In this document: positions 1-11,853 of the stretch, piece by piece
Position numbering within the stretch: the stretch's first letter is position 1
Layout: each line of letters begins with the position of its first letter
Assembly: GCA_947650365.1 (NCBI GenBank)
Contig: OX393551.1
Coordinates: forward strand, 62,551,173 to 62,615,172
Direction of reading: 5' to 3'
DNA from: Chamaelirium japonicum
Taxonomy: Eukaryota > Streptophyta > Magnoliopsida > Liliales > Melanthiaceae
DNA: 64,000 nucleotides
The notes under the pieces: generated by a model
What the model was told of the DNA's origin: nothing
The model's database searches: none
What the model saw: only the letters and a program-made list of their open reading frames with translations
Position numbers and translations under genes: made by a program

Positions 1-1244
1 GGACTAGCTTGGACACACCATTATATATAGTGAGATACCAAAGAGCTACACAGGTTCCTCTATAAATAAAAGAGAGGAGAGAATGGACGTCCCCTATCCA
101 TGCACATAGTCGTCATGTGATCGGAAGGTCAACAAGTGCATCGCTCCACAGAGTGCTCAAAGGCGAAATCACAAAGTCCTTGCTATGGAGATTCCCGTAG
201 CGCGGAGGTAACAATACCACTTTAAAATTTTATGTGATTTACGAATCGGTATTCTTCAGCAAGACACACCAGAGTTGAAAACAACATCTGGTTTTAACTG
301 CAATACTCTGTCTTAGAAAGATTCGGCCTGTAAAGTAGGGTTAGAAATAGAAGCTTGAGCTCACACATCTCTTACGCCTAGAGATTGGAGCATGCAAGTG
401 GCTTTACAGGGACAAAACATACAAGGCCCTAAATATAGCAAATAAAGTGGGTTTCACTATTTTGCTCAAGCTAGTGTTTCTGAAACCCCCATTGCGCGTA
501 TCTAGAAAGGGATCTCAAAGCTTTTTATTTTTAGAATTTCATCCAATCATTGGGGAGGGGTTTGGCCTTGACCCCAAATTGTCTATTAAGTTTCAAAAAA
601 AGAAGTTACAAGCAATGGCTAATAAGCACCTTTAGAACCAAAAGCAACCCTAACAAACGAAGGCTAAACAAGATCAGCCCCAAAAATCCCTAAGCTAAGA
701 AAGGGAAGAAAAAGGCTCCTAAGTTTAAAGATTTTGAAGCTCTTGACTTTTCGAAGTCCGGATATAATTGAGTCACTTGGCAATGAGAAGACAAGAGAAT
801 AAGCTATATAGATGCAAATGGTGTTGTCCTCCAATATATTAAGCGGTGGAGTATTCTCTTCATCGTCAAGAGTTAACATTTGACCCCTGAACTTCTGAAG
901 ATATATATAATTAAGGATCCGATTCCTCAAAATTTCAAATCAATTGTCGTCCAGTACTCCTCCGGATTAGCTTTGGTAATACGGTCTACACGCTTCGGAG
1001 AGGAAAGTCAGATGCATGTACTCAATCCCCTTTTTTCTCTGAGCAAACCAACCCTCGTAGCTAGTGTTTGAGCGGCACCCGATCTATACAGTATCATCCA
1101 TAAGATTACCAATTGTCTCATCGGTGTCAACATTAGCAATCGTCCCAAAAATCTCAGAGGATGGAGTTGCAATCACATACATCCCTCGAAGAGTGCGTCT
1201 CCACCCCCTTCAGCTCCTCTCCAACTTGCTCACTTTGGCATGAG
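1..1244. other. Stretch without a recognisable gene
   Basis: AT-rich sequence with only short open frames. None shows a domain or motif I recognise. It is the left flank of the copia insertion and ends at the CCTTC target duplication (1245-1249). Confidence 0.6.
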
Positions 1245-1249
1245 CCTTC

Positions 1250-1731
1250 TGTTGTTCCTAAACATATGAACTAGGCAACTTGTTAAATTACAAAATAACT
1301 AAACAAATAAGAAACTTTACTCGATAGGTTAGAGGCGCGTAATCGCTGCCCTAAGAACGAAAGTCCTCCCCTCGTGCGGGTTTGAACGGATCCTTCGAAC
1401 CCAAGGTACAACGAACCCAATCCGAGCTCCTCCTCGATTGCCGGCACGACCCGATCGAGGATCAATTGACCCTTTGCCGATGACGATTGCCCGAAGAAAC
1501 AAACTTTGAAAACTCAAGAACTTTTGTGCAGAATTTTTCGAAAGAAGAAGAAGAAAACCTTGTTTGTAATAGGTGTTTGAGGGGCTTTAAATAGAGAAAA
1601 ATATGACCGTTGGACCAGCCTTCAAGGCTGAAAATAAAATCCCATAATGGCTGCCCATTATGACCGGTTTTGTAATCAAAGCTGTAACGTTTCTAACGTT
1701 ACAGCTTTTCAAATATTGAAACGTTACAACA
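1250..1731 (-). repeat. 3' LTR of the copia element
   Basis: 482-bp direct repeat of 7053-7534 with TG...CA ends, adjoining target duplication CCTTC on the left. Because the element is on the minus strand, this copy is the 3' LTR. Confidence 0.95.
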
Positions 1732-2300
1732 ATCCCCCACAAAGTTTAAATATTTGAAATGATTAAAATCAAAAAAAATATTGGGCAATCTTGTGCTATG
1801 AATTAGGTGAAGGTGTCTTCCGACTTGAACCAACACTTAGTGTTAAAAGTTTGGTCTGAGGAAAGCGAAGTGAACTAGGTCTTGAACCAAGCTTTCCTTG
1901 ATTCAGATTTCAACTATAACACATATAGCACATATCGACTCGGGTTAAGCGGGTTAGCACATTACGGCCATGCGCTGATACCTTGCTTCTTCATGAGAAT
2001 TTTTTAAGGAATAGCCCGATTCCCATAGTCGCGGCCCCACGACTTATTCTCACATAGGTGAGTCCTCCAAGGGTACCTGCGACGGATTGGTACCTCGCAG
2101 AATCCTGCCTTGGGCTCATTAAGAGAGTAAATCTCAACCTGAACCGTCACACATGAGAGCACCTCATCATAGGGACGGGAAGGAGTTATACTCCATAGGA
2201 TTGTGCTCTCCCACTAGACACCTACTCTGGCTTGTTTCTACCCTTTGAACCTCATTCAAGGGATCTCCAATCATAGAGGTAGGGTTTCCACCGGAGGTGC

Positions 2301-5300
2301 CTAATTTATGGGCTTCAATCCCATCCCCCTCGATGAATCTAGGACTGCGCTCCTAGATAGACCTTTGGTCAAATGATCAGCTAAATTCTTTGCTGATCTC
2401 ACAAATTCCACTGTTATTATGGACTTCTTTAGATGTTCTTTTATAGACTTGTGTCTAACTCGTATATGCCTGTTCATTTTCTCATTCGTGTTCTTTTGTT
2501 TACACAAATCTATAGCAGCTTTAGAATTACAGTGAATGGAAATGGCAGGTATTGGATTATTAACTACTGGTATATCGCTGAGTAGATTTTTTATCCATTC
2601 AGCCTCAGTGCAAGTGGAATCTAGTGCTATTAACTCAGCTTCCATAGTACTTCTAGCTGTTAATGTCTGTTTAGCAGATTTCCAAGTTATAGCTGCTCCT
2701 CCTAGTAGGAAGATGTAACCACTTGTGGATTTTATATCAAGAGTATCAGTGATCCAGTTGGCATCACTGTACCCTTCAACCACAGAAGGATCTCCTCCAT
2801 AGAATAAACCATAAGAGGTAGTGCCCTTTAGATACTTGAATACCCTTTCTAATGCAGTCCAATGGTTTGCACCAGGGTTACAAGTGTATCTACTAAGTCT
2901 CGAAACCGCATAAGTGATATCAGGTCTGGTGCGGTTTGCTAAGTATAGAAGTGAACCTATAATCTTGGCATATCTATCTTGGGAGACTGGTTCTCCTAGA
3001 TTCTTATTGAGTTGAACACTCTGATCATAAGGCGTAGATACTATCTTAGTGTTCGAGAAACCAAATTTCTCAATAAGCTTTTCTGTGAAATGGGATTGGG
3101 ATAAGGAAATTCCCTTAGGGGAATGAGATAGGGTCATCCCTAGGATTAAATCTGCTCGGCCAAGATCTTTCATGTCAAAGCTCTTTGATAATAAGGATTT
3201 GACATCCAAGACACAATCTAAATTTGATCCGAATATCAGGATATCGTCTACATATAGACAAAGAATCACATATCCATTTTCTAAGGTTTTACAATAAAGA
3301 CACTTGTCAAACTTGTTTATCGAAAAACCATACGATAATATTACCTTGTCAAATTTATCGTGCCATTGTTTAGGTGCTTGTTTAAGACCATATAGGGATT
3401 TTACTAACTTACAAACCTTATGTTCTTGTCCTGGGGCTATAAAACCTTCAGGTTGCCTTAGGTAGATCTCCTCTTCGAGATCACCATTGAGGAAGGCGGT
3501 TTTAACATCCATTTGATGAATTTCCATCTTATGGATTGAGGCTAGGGCTAATAAGGTTCGTATGGTAGTAATCCTAGCTACCGGCGAATATGTGTCGAAG
3601 TAATCTATCCCTTCTTTTTGGGTAAATCCTTTTACCACTAATCTAGCCTTATATTTATCTATGGATCCATCGGCTCTAAGTTTTTTCTTAAATATCCACT
3701 TAGATTCTAATGGCTTATTCCCAGGAGGCAAACTAGTCAAAATCCAAGTGTTATTACTCAAGATAGATTCTATTTCATCATGAATAGCTTCCTTCCAAAA
3801 GGGAGAATCTATGGAGTTTAGAGCTTCCTGATAGGATGTTGGGGTATCTTCTATTAGAAAACTAAAGAAACCTTCTCCAAAGTTCTTTTCCACTCTGGCT
3901 CTCTTGCTCCTTCTAGGTTCAGGGTTTGTCTCGGGATGTGGGTTAGTAGGAGGTATACTAGTAGAAGGTACACTAGTAGAAGGTACACTAGTAGAGGGTA
4001 TACTAACAGAACTTGGAATTGGGGTTCTAAAAGGAAAGACATCCTCGAAATAAGTTGCATCTCTACTCTCTATCATTGTGTTATTGGATATCTCACTAAT
4101 CTCTGAGTTTATAACTAGAAACCTATTTGTGTTGCTGTTTAGTGAGTAACCGACTAAAACAGCATCCACGGTCTTAGGTCCTATTTTTCTCTTCTTGGGA
4201 TCTGGAATTCCTACCTTAGCTAAACACCCCCACACTTTGAGGTAATGGAGGTTAGGATTTCTACCTTTCCAAAGTTCATAAGGAGATTTATCATTATGTC
4301 TATTTGGAACTCGATTTAGGATATGACATGCTGAAAGTATAGCTTCCCCCCATAGGCTTTCGGGAGCACCTGAACTTATTAGCATGGTGTTTACCATGTC
4401 CATAAGTGTTCGGTTTTTTCTTTCAGCGATACCATTCGACTGAGGTGAGTATGGGGCTGTTACTTCATGAATGATCCCATGATCTTGGCAGAACTGTGCC
4501 ATTTCATTTGAAGTATACTCCCCTCCCCTATCAGATCTAAGAATTTTGATCTTTCTTTCTATTTGGTTCTCGGCTTCGGCTTTATATACCTTAAATTTTT
4601 CTAAGGCTTCATCCTTAGTTTTAATAAGATAGATATAACAATATCTAGAGTAGTCATCTATGAAGGTTATGAAATACCTATTTCCTGCTCTAGTGGGTAT
4701 ACGATTTGAGTCACATATGTCACTATGAATTAGTTCTAAGATATCAGAATCCCTTGCAACTGAATGAAAAGGCTTCCTAGGCTGTTTGGCTTGAATGCAT
4801 ACCTCGCATTTCTGATCAAGTTTAATAGGAGATTTAGGTATTAAACTAGAATCCATCATCTTCTTAATGGTCTTCAAGTTTATGTGACCTAATCTACCAT
4901 GCCAGACATTACGCAATTCAGTATTTAGGATAATAGAAGAAGAATTTTTATTAAATCTAGGAACAATATTCATTTTGAATAATCCTTCTGATACATAACC
5001 TTTTCCAATAAAGTTACTGCCCTTAGATATTACAACTTTATTTGACTCCAATACATCTCTAAATCCTAATTGAACCAAGAGCGATCCGCTGATCAAGTTT
5101 CTACGAACATCTGGGACATGCTGGACATCTTGTAGGGTAAGGATCTTCCCTGAAGTCATCTCCAGATTCACTCGTCCTTTTCCTACTACTTGAGCAGCCG
5201 AGTTGTTACCCAACGTTACACTTCCTCCACTTGAGACCTGATAAGTGGAAAACCAGGAGCGATCAAAACATACATGTATGTTAGCTCCTGAGTCAAGCCA

Positions 5301-6341
5301 CCAATCATTGTTAAGTGAAGTAAGGTTGATGGAGAAAGATTCAAACCTCAATCCACAAGATGAAGGGTTGTTCTCCAGCATATTGACCTGAGGTTTAGGA
5401 ACAAATTGTCCTTTCCCTGAGGGTTTGGAGTTGGTTGTCTTCTTGTAGAAGCAATCCCTTGCTAGATGGTTGTCTCTTCCACATACATAGCATACCCTTT
5501 TCTCTCCTCCTGACTTGGAAGGGTTTTTTGGGTTAGGGTTTTGAAACCTATGGTGGTTTGACTTGTTGGGTTTGAAGTTCTTATACTTGGGTTTATAGTT
5601 ATGGTGGGTATAGTTGGGTTTAGAGACTTTCTCGGTAAGATATGCTTTGGCCTTGAACTCATTGGGTTTCTTCTCACTGACTTTGTGTTTCTCTTCTATT
5701 CTAAGGGAGTTGTAGACTTGGGAAAGAGTTAGGGTGCCTTGGGTGTGCCTAAGATGATTAGCAAACTCAACCCAAGATGGTGGTAGCTTGTCAATGAGAC
5801 AAGACACCATGTAGTTCTCATCTAGAATTGTACCCTGGATCCTAATCTCTCTCAAATGAAACTGGAACTCATGGATTTGTTCGTTAATAGGTTTGGAATC
5901 TACCATTTTGAAGCTATGAAAGTTTGAGATGGCAAATCGGTTAACACCGGCATCATCAATGCCATACTCGGCTTCTAATGCTTCCCAAAGTTCCTTGGCG
6001 GTATCAGTGGTCTTTAGGTATATGTCATAGAGCTTGTCGGATAAAGCACTAAGAATACGGTTGTGACAATGATAGTCTATCTCTTTCGGGGTTTTTCCGA
6101 CAAGAGACGTCTCGGGTGTAGAGGTAGAAGGTGTACCAGAGGCATCAGAAGTACCAACATTGGTAGGTGTGGGATTTTCGGACCCTGCCTCTAAGGCTTC
6201 TTCTAAAGGAGAGGTAAGACCTAAAGCTGACAGGAGGCCTAAAGTGGTTAACCAATACTTCATTTGGTTTTGCCACCTTCTAAATGAGGTTCTATCAAAT
6301 TTGTCAGGTTTGACTAATTTTGATTCGAGAAAAGATGCCAT
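2301..6341 (-). CDS. Copia gag-pol polyprotein
   Basis: Single frame of 1346 residues in copia domain order. The N-terminal gag region (about 1-240) opens with a conserved [12 protein letters not shown]-type segment. A CCHC zinc knuckle ([14 protein letters not shown]) lies near residue 283. An aspartic protease motif ([11 protein letters not shown]) is near 346. A GAG-pre-integrase segment ([14 protein letters not shown]) is near 480, and the integrase core with DDYSRY is near 562. Reverse transcriptase with YVDDILIFG lies near 1026, followed by a C-terminal RNase H with the copia-type LADHLTKGL ending. Integrase before reverse transcriptase defines Ty1/copia rather than gypsy. The protein would build the particle and replicate and insert the element; no host role is implied. 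Confidence 0.95.
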   Translation of the reverse strand: MASFLESKLVKPDKFDRTSFRRWQNQMKYWLTTLGLLSALGLTSPLEEALEAGSENPTPTNVGTSDASGTPSTSTPETSLVGKTPKEIDYHCHNRILSALSDKLYDIYLKTTDTAKELWEALEAEYGIDDAGVNRFAISNFHSFKMVDSKPINEQIHEFQFHLREIRIQGTILDENYMVSCLIDKLPPSWVEFANHLRHTQGTLTLSQVYNSLRIEEKHKVSEKKPNEFKAKAYLTEKVSKPNYTHHNYKPKYKNFKPNKSNHHRFQNPNPKNPSKSGGEKRVCYVCGRDNHLARDCFYKKTTNSKPSGKGQFVPKPQVNMLENNPSSCGLRFESFSINLTSLNNDWWLDSGANIHVCFDRSWFSTYQVSSGGSVTLGNNSAAQVVGKGRVNLEMTSGKILTLQDVQHVPDVRRNLISGSLLVQLGFRDVLESNKVVISKGSNFIGKGYVSEGLFKMNIVPRFNKNSSSIILNTELRNVWHGRLGHINLKTIKKMMDSSLIPKSPIKLDQKCEVCIQAKQPRKPFHSVARDSDILELIHSDICDSNRIPTRAGNRYFITFIDDYSRYCYIYLIKTKDEALEKFKVYKAEAENQIERKIKILRSDRGGEYTSNEMAQFCQDHGIIHEVTAPYSPQSNGIAERKNRTLMDMVNTMLISSGAPESLWGEAILSACHILNRVPNRHNDKSPYELWKGRNPNLHYLKVWGCLAKVGIPDPKKRKIGPKTVDAVLVGYSLNSNTNRFLVINSEISEISNNTMIESRDATYFEDVFPFRTPIPSSVSIPSTSVPSTSVPSTSIPPTNPHPETNPEPRRSKRARVEKNFGEGFFSFLIEDTPTSYQEALNSIDSPFWKEAIHDEIESILSNNTWILTSLPPGNKPLESKWIFKKKLRADGSIDKYKARLVVKGFTQKEGIDYFDTYSPVARITTIRTLLALASIHKMEIHQMDVKTAFLNGDLEEEIYLRQPEGFIAPGQEHKVCKLVKSLYGLKQAPKQWHDKFDKVILSYGFSINKFDKCLYCKTLENGYVILCLYVDDILIFGSNLDCVLDVKSLLSKSFDMKDLGRADLILGMTLSHSPKGISLSQSHFTEKLIEKFGFSNTKIVSTPYDQSVQLNKNLGEPVSQDRYAKIIGSLLYLANRTRPDITYAVSRLSRYTCNPGANHWTALERVFKYLKGTTSYGLFYGGDPSVVEGYSDANWITDTLDIKSTSGYIFLLGGAAITWKSAKQTLTARSTMEAELIALDSTCTEAEWIKNLLSDIPVVNNPIPAISIHCNSKAAIDLCKQKNTNEKMNRHIRVRHKSIKEHLKKSIITVEFVRSAKNLADHLTKGLSRSAVLDSSRGMGLKPIN

Positions 6342-7052
6342 GGATTAAGATGAGAATTGAAAAGGATTTTTCCTTTTTCTGCAAGTTCAAAAGGACTTTA
6401 GTATTAGCTTATCTAGAACAAACAAGCCACTAAATTACAACTAGGTTAGACTTTAGGTGTCAAATAAGTATTTCAATATGTAACGGCCAGATCAGCTCCA
6501 GTTGGGTGGAGGAGCACTAGGCTCTCTTAAATACCATCCCTTCTTAGGCTTTTACGCCGGTTTGACAAGCTTTTCTAGACACCGTTAGATAAAGAAATAT
6601 TTAATGAAAACTAAAATCTTTTCTAGTAAGAAACTAAAAACAACTTGTGTTCTACACCCTTTTTTTTTTCCCTTTTTTTTTTTTTCTAAGCAAATAAGTA
6701 AATAATAATTAGAGAGCTTTAGCTAGAGAATATAATTGCAATCTATAATGTAGACAAAGAAATTATAGAACACATTAACTAGTCACAATTATTCTAATCA
6801 TGCAAGATAATATTCGCAAGAGAAAAGAAAACCAACAAAATTAGTTTGTTAATTCTATATACTACAAATTAAACCGTTGTAATATTTTGTTACAAGTATT
6901 GGGCATCAATCTATTATGACAATCTATGCAAATCCTTTAATATAACTTACAAGCAAACTATAATATATTATTTTTTTTTTTCCTTTTAGAATGGGCTAGA
7001 TAATATGATTAGAAACAAGTGATAAATCAAATAGAGAATTTCGTTCTTAGAT

Positions 7053-7534
7053 TGTTGTTCCTAAACATATGAACTAGGCAACTTGTTAAATTACAAAATA
7101 ACTAAACAAATAAGAAACTTTACTCGATGGGTTAGAGGCGCGTAATCGCTGCCCTAAGAACGAAAGTCCTCCCCTCGTGCGGGTTTGAACGGATCCTTCG
7201 AACCCAAGGTACAACGAACCCAATCCGAGCTCCTCCTCGATTGCCGGCACGACCCGATCGAGGATCAATTGACCCTTTGCCGATGACGATTGCCCGAAGA
7301 AACAAACTTTGAAAACTCAAGAACTTTTGTGCAGAATTTTTCCAAAGAAGAAGAAGAAAACCTTGTTTGTAATAGGTGTTTGAGGGGCTTTAAATAGAGA
7401 AAAATATGACCGTTGGACCAGCCTTCAAGGCTGAAAATAAAATCCCATAATGGCTGCCCATTATGACCGGTTTTGCAATCAAAGCTGTAACGTTTCTAAC
7501 GTTACAGCTTTTCAAATATTGAAACGTTACAACA
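7053..7534 (-). repeat. 5' LTR of the copia element
   Basis: 482-bp direct repeat of 1250-1731, nearly identical to it, followed by target duplication CCTTC at 7535-7539. As the 5' LTR it should carry the element's promoter, reading toward lower coordinates. Confidence 0.95.
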
Positions 7535-7539
7535 CCTTC

Positions 7540-8602
7540 GGCCAATCGGCCTCACCTAACTGTTGTGAATGTAGAATTGGATTGACACCCTGTACTGTCT
7601 CTTCATACACATACAAGAATGGCAGCATACCCTTTTGCTAGCTTCCTCCAACCAATCCAACACCGCCTTCCTCACCAAGGATACGAGGGTTTAGAGACTC
7701 CTTAGCTTACCTTTCCTTGATCCACAATTGAAATATATAATTCTCCATCAACCAGTCAGTTTCTTCTCCGACTCTACTTTAGCTTTCGTTTGGATCTCTT
7801 GGGTTGCCTGACAGAGACCTTCGGTATCCACGTGGTCTTAGACATGGCCAAAAACTACAATAATTAGGTCAAACTTTATTAAAGAAGTCATTCGATGTAT
7901 GTTTAAACAATTTTCAAGAGTCGTATTTCGACGGCTTCCATTGTTGATAGATCTCAAAGCATACCTAAGCCTAAGCAACACCTATAGGAAGACACGAGGG
8001 TGTGGTTGCGTTTGCGCTAGTTAACCCCTGCAGCCACCAATGGGAACATGTACGTGAATCATGAACTCTTCACTGTCGAAGGAAGCCACGTGGCTTGACG
8101 TCAAAGACTGATAAACTTGTGTCCCTCTTCCCCAAAGTAACTGGTCTTCTTGCTCGAACACCCCGCATTTTGCCTCGTATCCCCAATGGGTCCTGCCAAT
8201 ATTTATGTGGCTCAGCGTGCCACGTCGGAACTCGGAAGGATGGGTTTCCTTTGGTTCGAGTAATCGACTCCCTTCTCTCAATATTAACTTCAAAGAAAGT
8301 TGTTGGTCCCACCTTCAACCATGAAGCTTTTCTTAGGAGTGATGATTGCATGTATCACCGTAGTTTCTGGTTATATGCACAAGGAAAATTTATAAACAAA
8401 CCTCTAACTTTGTTCTATTCATGGTAAACCCCCATAAAACCAATATTTACCTATAAACCCCTTACAACATCCTGATCAACGGCCTCAGAAACAACTATCG
8501 TAAAAGTAGAAAAAAAAAAAGAAAGGAAACATTCTGGACAAATTAATTTTTGCTAAAGTAAGTAAGTACTTCGGATGCTCAGTGATGCATCTAAATCGTT
8601 CC
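7540..8602. other. Stretch without a recognisable gene
   Basis: Right flank of the copia insertion and left flank of the Harbinger element. Open frames of up to about 110 codons exist on both strands and overlap each other, but none matches a family I recognise. Confidence 0.5.
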
Positions 8603-8650
8603 TTAGAGCATCTCCAACCGTCTGCCGATCTTCCAACACCATTGCAAATG

Positions 8651-8696
8651 AGCCGGCATATATGCCGGGGGGCTATTTGGCCGGCATATATGCCGG
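8651..8696. repeat. Paired palindromes in the Harbinger subterminal region
   Basis: The palindrome GCCGGCATATATGCCGG occurs twice within about 46 bp, some 45 bp inside the left inverted repeat. Paired palindromes at this position could be transposase or ORF1-protein binding sites; that role is inferred. Confidence 0.7.
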
Positions 8697-9137
8697 ACTT
8701 CTCACCCAAATAGCAGCCCCCTCTATTTTATTGACTTTGGGATTAATACCCAAAAAACCCTTCAAAGCCTATGTATATAAAATCAAATGACATATATATC
8801 CTTTGTTAAATTTATAAATAAATATTTTAAACTAAGTATACGTATTAATTTATTAATCTGTTTTTAACAAATTTGGAACTGTTGGAAAGCTCTCATCGAC
8901 GCCTTCGAAAAGAGACCAATATCTAATATTTTTGGAGTTATTTTTAAATCATTAAATATTATATTAATTACATAAATAATATAATTTTATGACTAATAAA
9001 CATCTGGGGATCTATTTAATCCACCCCAAAGGAAACTTGACATAGAATTTATTATACACACCAATAATCGAAATACATCAAACTTGTAATACATTTTAAC
9101 CTAGAAATACATCAAAATTAGAAGAAAAAAAATTGTC

Positions 9138-10508
9138 TTAATTTTCTCCATTGCCGAGCCTTTGCCACAAGTGTTCAATGAGTGCATCCCGAAGTGCAAA
9201 ATGTGCCTCTCGATTTTGTATTTTCTTATGTCGAGTGATAAATCGTCGGAATCATTCGGCGTCGTCGACTTCCATCTGTTCACGAGGAATCATCGGAACT
9301 TCAGAAATCGTCGTTGTTGGGGTAAAATCATCAAAATCAGGATCGTCGATGCGCTCATCCTCCACGGTCATGTTGTGTAGTATCACACAAGCTATCATGA
9401 TCTTGTGTATAAATCGTTTATCCCAGATACATGCTGGTCCCTTGATGATCGCAAATCGTGCTTGAAGAACTCCAAATGACCGCTCTATATCTTTTCAAAA
9501 TCTTTCGTGCTCTGTTTTGAAGTAGTGTTTCTTTGGACCCTGGGGATGGGATATAGATTGTACAATGGTGGACCATTTGGGGTATATCCCATCGGCCAAA
9601 TAATAACCAGTATCATAAGTATTTTCTAGAATATTGTAATGAGCAGGAGGGGCGATACATTGTGATAGTTTATCAAACAAATTTGAGGAATTCGGCACAT
9701 TGACATCATTATTTGATCCTGGTAAACCAAAATATGCATGTCATATCCATAAGTCGTATGATGCTACTGCCTCGAGAATAATCGTCGGGCCTCCATGGCA
9801 TCCAGAGTATTGTCCCGCCCAAGCTGTTGGGTAATTTTTTCATGCCCAGTGCATACAGTCTAAACTACCCAACATTTCCGGAAACTCTCTCTTTTCAGAT
9901 TTCCACAAGATTCATGCATTATCATCTGCATTTGGGTACCTCAAATATTCTTCTCTGAAAACTTCTATGATAGCTCGACAAAAGTACTTCAAACATTCTT
10001 GCGCGGTTGACTCAGCTATCCTAATATATTCATCATTAATGTCTGCTGATGTTCCATACGCTAATATGCGATGGGCAGCGGTAATTTTTTATAAAGTAGA
10101 CAAACCTAATTTACCACATGCATCTCTCCTCTGCACGAAGTAGTCATCGTGCTTTTTTACCCCATTAACTATGCAAAGAAATAGACACTTACTACAACGA
10201 AACCTTCTACAGAATATATTTTCGGGATATGTGGGATTATCAGAAAAGTAATCCAGGTAAAGTCGAGCATTACCTTCTTCTCTTCCTAGATTGATCACCA
10301 CATGGTTAGGAATCGAGCCTCTACGTTTTTCCTTCTTCTTCTTCGTAATGCATTAAGCAATTATAACATTGTTGGTGGTATACACTTGAGCTAGTTGAGA
10401 TATGGTTTGATCCATCCTATCTAATTCTTCCTTCCAATCTTGGATGTAGCTCTCAAATTCGTCAGAAGAAGAAGAAGAGAAACGTGATGGTCCAGCTCCA
10501 AAGTTCAT
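9138..10508 (-). pseudogene. PIF/Harbinger transposase (HARBI1/ALP1-like), broken
   Basis: Read on the minus strand from ATG at 10508, one frame of 457 codons can be followed to TAA at 9138 without a shift, but it holds six internal stops. Family landmarks are clear. The first catalytic aspartate sits in GSLDCMHWAWKN, followed by a GLPGSNNDVNV segment. The second aspartate is in YYLADGIYPKW, and the glutamate is in KDIERSFGVLQARF. The C-terminal EAHFALRDALIEHLW is also typical. A DDE nuclease of this family cuts and joins transposon ends with the ORF1 protein as partner. The length fits the family. At least four of the stops sit where the family has Arg, Gln or Trp codons, so decay by cytosine-to-thymine change is likely. 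Confidence 0.9.
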
Positions 10509-10574
10509 TTTTGAAATAATAAAGTGGTATGAGTGTATAAGTTGTGGGATATTGAAGAGTTCGATGTATTGATA

Positions 10575-11745
10575 AGGGTTTTCTCAGTCTTTGAAAAATT
10601 TAACCCGACAAATCTTTATCATCTTTCCAAGACGATATGATTCGATTTTTCTCAGTCTTCAAGGAATTTGACCCGACATAGCTTTGTCCTTTTTCCAAAA
10701 CGATTGATATGATTCGATTTTACTCGGTCTTCTAGAAATTTAACTCGAAACAGCTTTATCCTCTTTCCAAGATGATATAATTCGATTTTACTCGGTCTTC
10801 GAGAAATTTGACCCGACACAGCTTTGTCCTCTTCCTAAGATAATAGGATTCAATTTTAGTCGGTCTTCAGGAAATTTGACCTGACATAGCTTTGTCCTCT
10901 TCCTAAGACGATATGATTCGATTTTACTCGCTCTTCGAGAAATTTGATCTGACACAGCTTTTTCCTCTTCCCAAGACGATATAATTCGATTTTACTCGGT
11001 CTTTGAGAAATTTGACCTGACATAACTTTGTACTCTTTCCAAGACGATATGATTTGATTTTACTAACTCTTTGAGAAAGTTGATGCAACCCAGTTTTATC
11101 CTCTTCCCAAGACGATATGCTTTGATTTTATTCGATCTTTGGAAAATTAGACCCGACACAACTTTATCCTCATCCCAAGACGATATGATTTGATTTTACT
11201 CGTTCTTTGATAAAGTTGATGCGACACAGCTTTATCCTCTTCCCAAGACGATATGATTCGATTTTATTTGGTCTTGGAGAAATTTGATCCGATACAACTT
11301 TGTCTTCTTCCTAAGACGATATAATTCGATTTTACTCGATCTTCGAGAAAGTTGATCCGACACAACTTTATTCTCTTCCCTAGATATGATTCGATTTTAC
11401 TCGATCTTCGAGAAATTTGACTCGACATAGCTTTATCCTCTTCCAAAGATGATAAGATTCGATTTTACTTGGTCTTTGGAAAATTTAACCAGACATAACT
11501 TTATCCTCTTTCCAATACGATATGATTCAATTTTACTCGGTCTTTGAGAATTTTGATCCGACACAACTTTGTTCTCTTCCTAAGATGATATGATTCGATT
11601 TTACTCGATCTTCGAAAAATTAGACCCAACACAACTTTATCCTCTTTCCAAGACGATCGATATGATTCGACTTTACTCGGTCTTCGAGAATTTTGACCCG
11701 ATACAGCTTTATCATCTTCCCAAGATATCTTGCTATCTCCCTCCT
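10575..11745. repeat. 68-bp minisatellite between the Harbinger genes
   Basis: About 17 diverged tandem units of roughly 68 bp, each containing a variant of GACGATATGATTCGATTTTA followed by CGGTCTTCGAGAAATTTGAC and a CTTTATCCTCTTCC block. The array fills the space between the divergent starts of transposase and ORF1, so it overlaps where a shared promoter would be expected. Units differ from one another at several positions, so the array is not recently homogenised. Confidence 0.9.
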
Positions 11746-11853
11746 CAAGAGCAATCTATTATATATAGTGACATCTTACTCTTTCCCTCCACAAATCTTA
11801 CAGCCTTGTCCTCATTCACCTTCACCCTTTTAAAAATATTTATTCATCTTCCT

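Larger units (their letters stand above)
1250..7534 (-). mobile_element. Ty1/copia LTR retrotransposon, whole-looking
   Basis: The element lies on the minus strand. Two direct 482-bp LTRs (1250-1731 and 7053-7534) begin TGTTG and end CAACA, and the whole is flanked by CCTTC at 1245-1249 and 7535-7539. A purine-rich tract (on the minus strand) adjoins the 3' LTR at about 1732-1747. One long gag-pol frame fills most of the interior. By eye the LTRs differ at about three positions, so at an assumed 1.3e-8 substitutions per site per year the insertion is only a few hundred thousand years old. It looks whole. I could not identify the tRNA primer site next to the 5' LTR. The layout resembles the Tnt1/Tork group, but that assignment is tentative. 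Confidence 0.95.

Noticed and set aside
1-1244. Possible gene in short plus-strand frames near 447-1071
   Set aside because: Several stops, no recognised motif, and no splice model that gives a coherent product.
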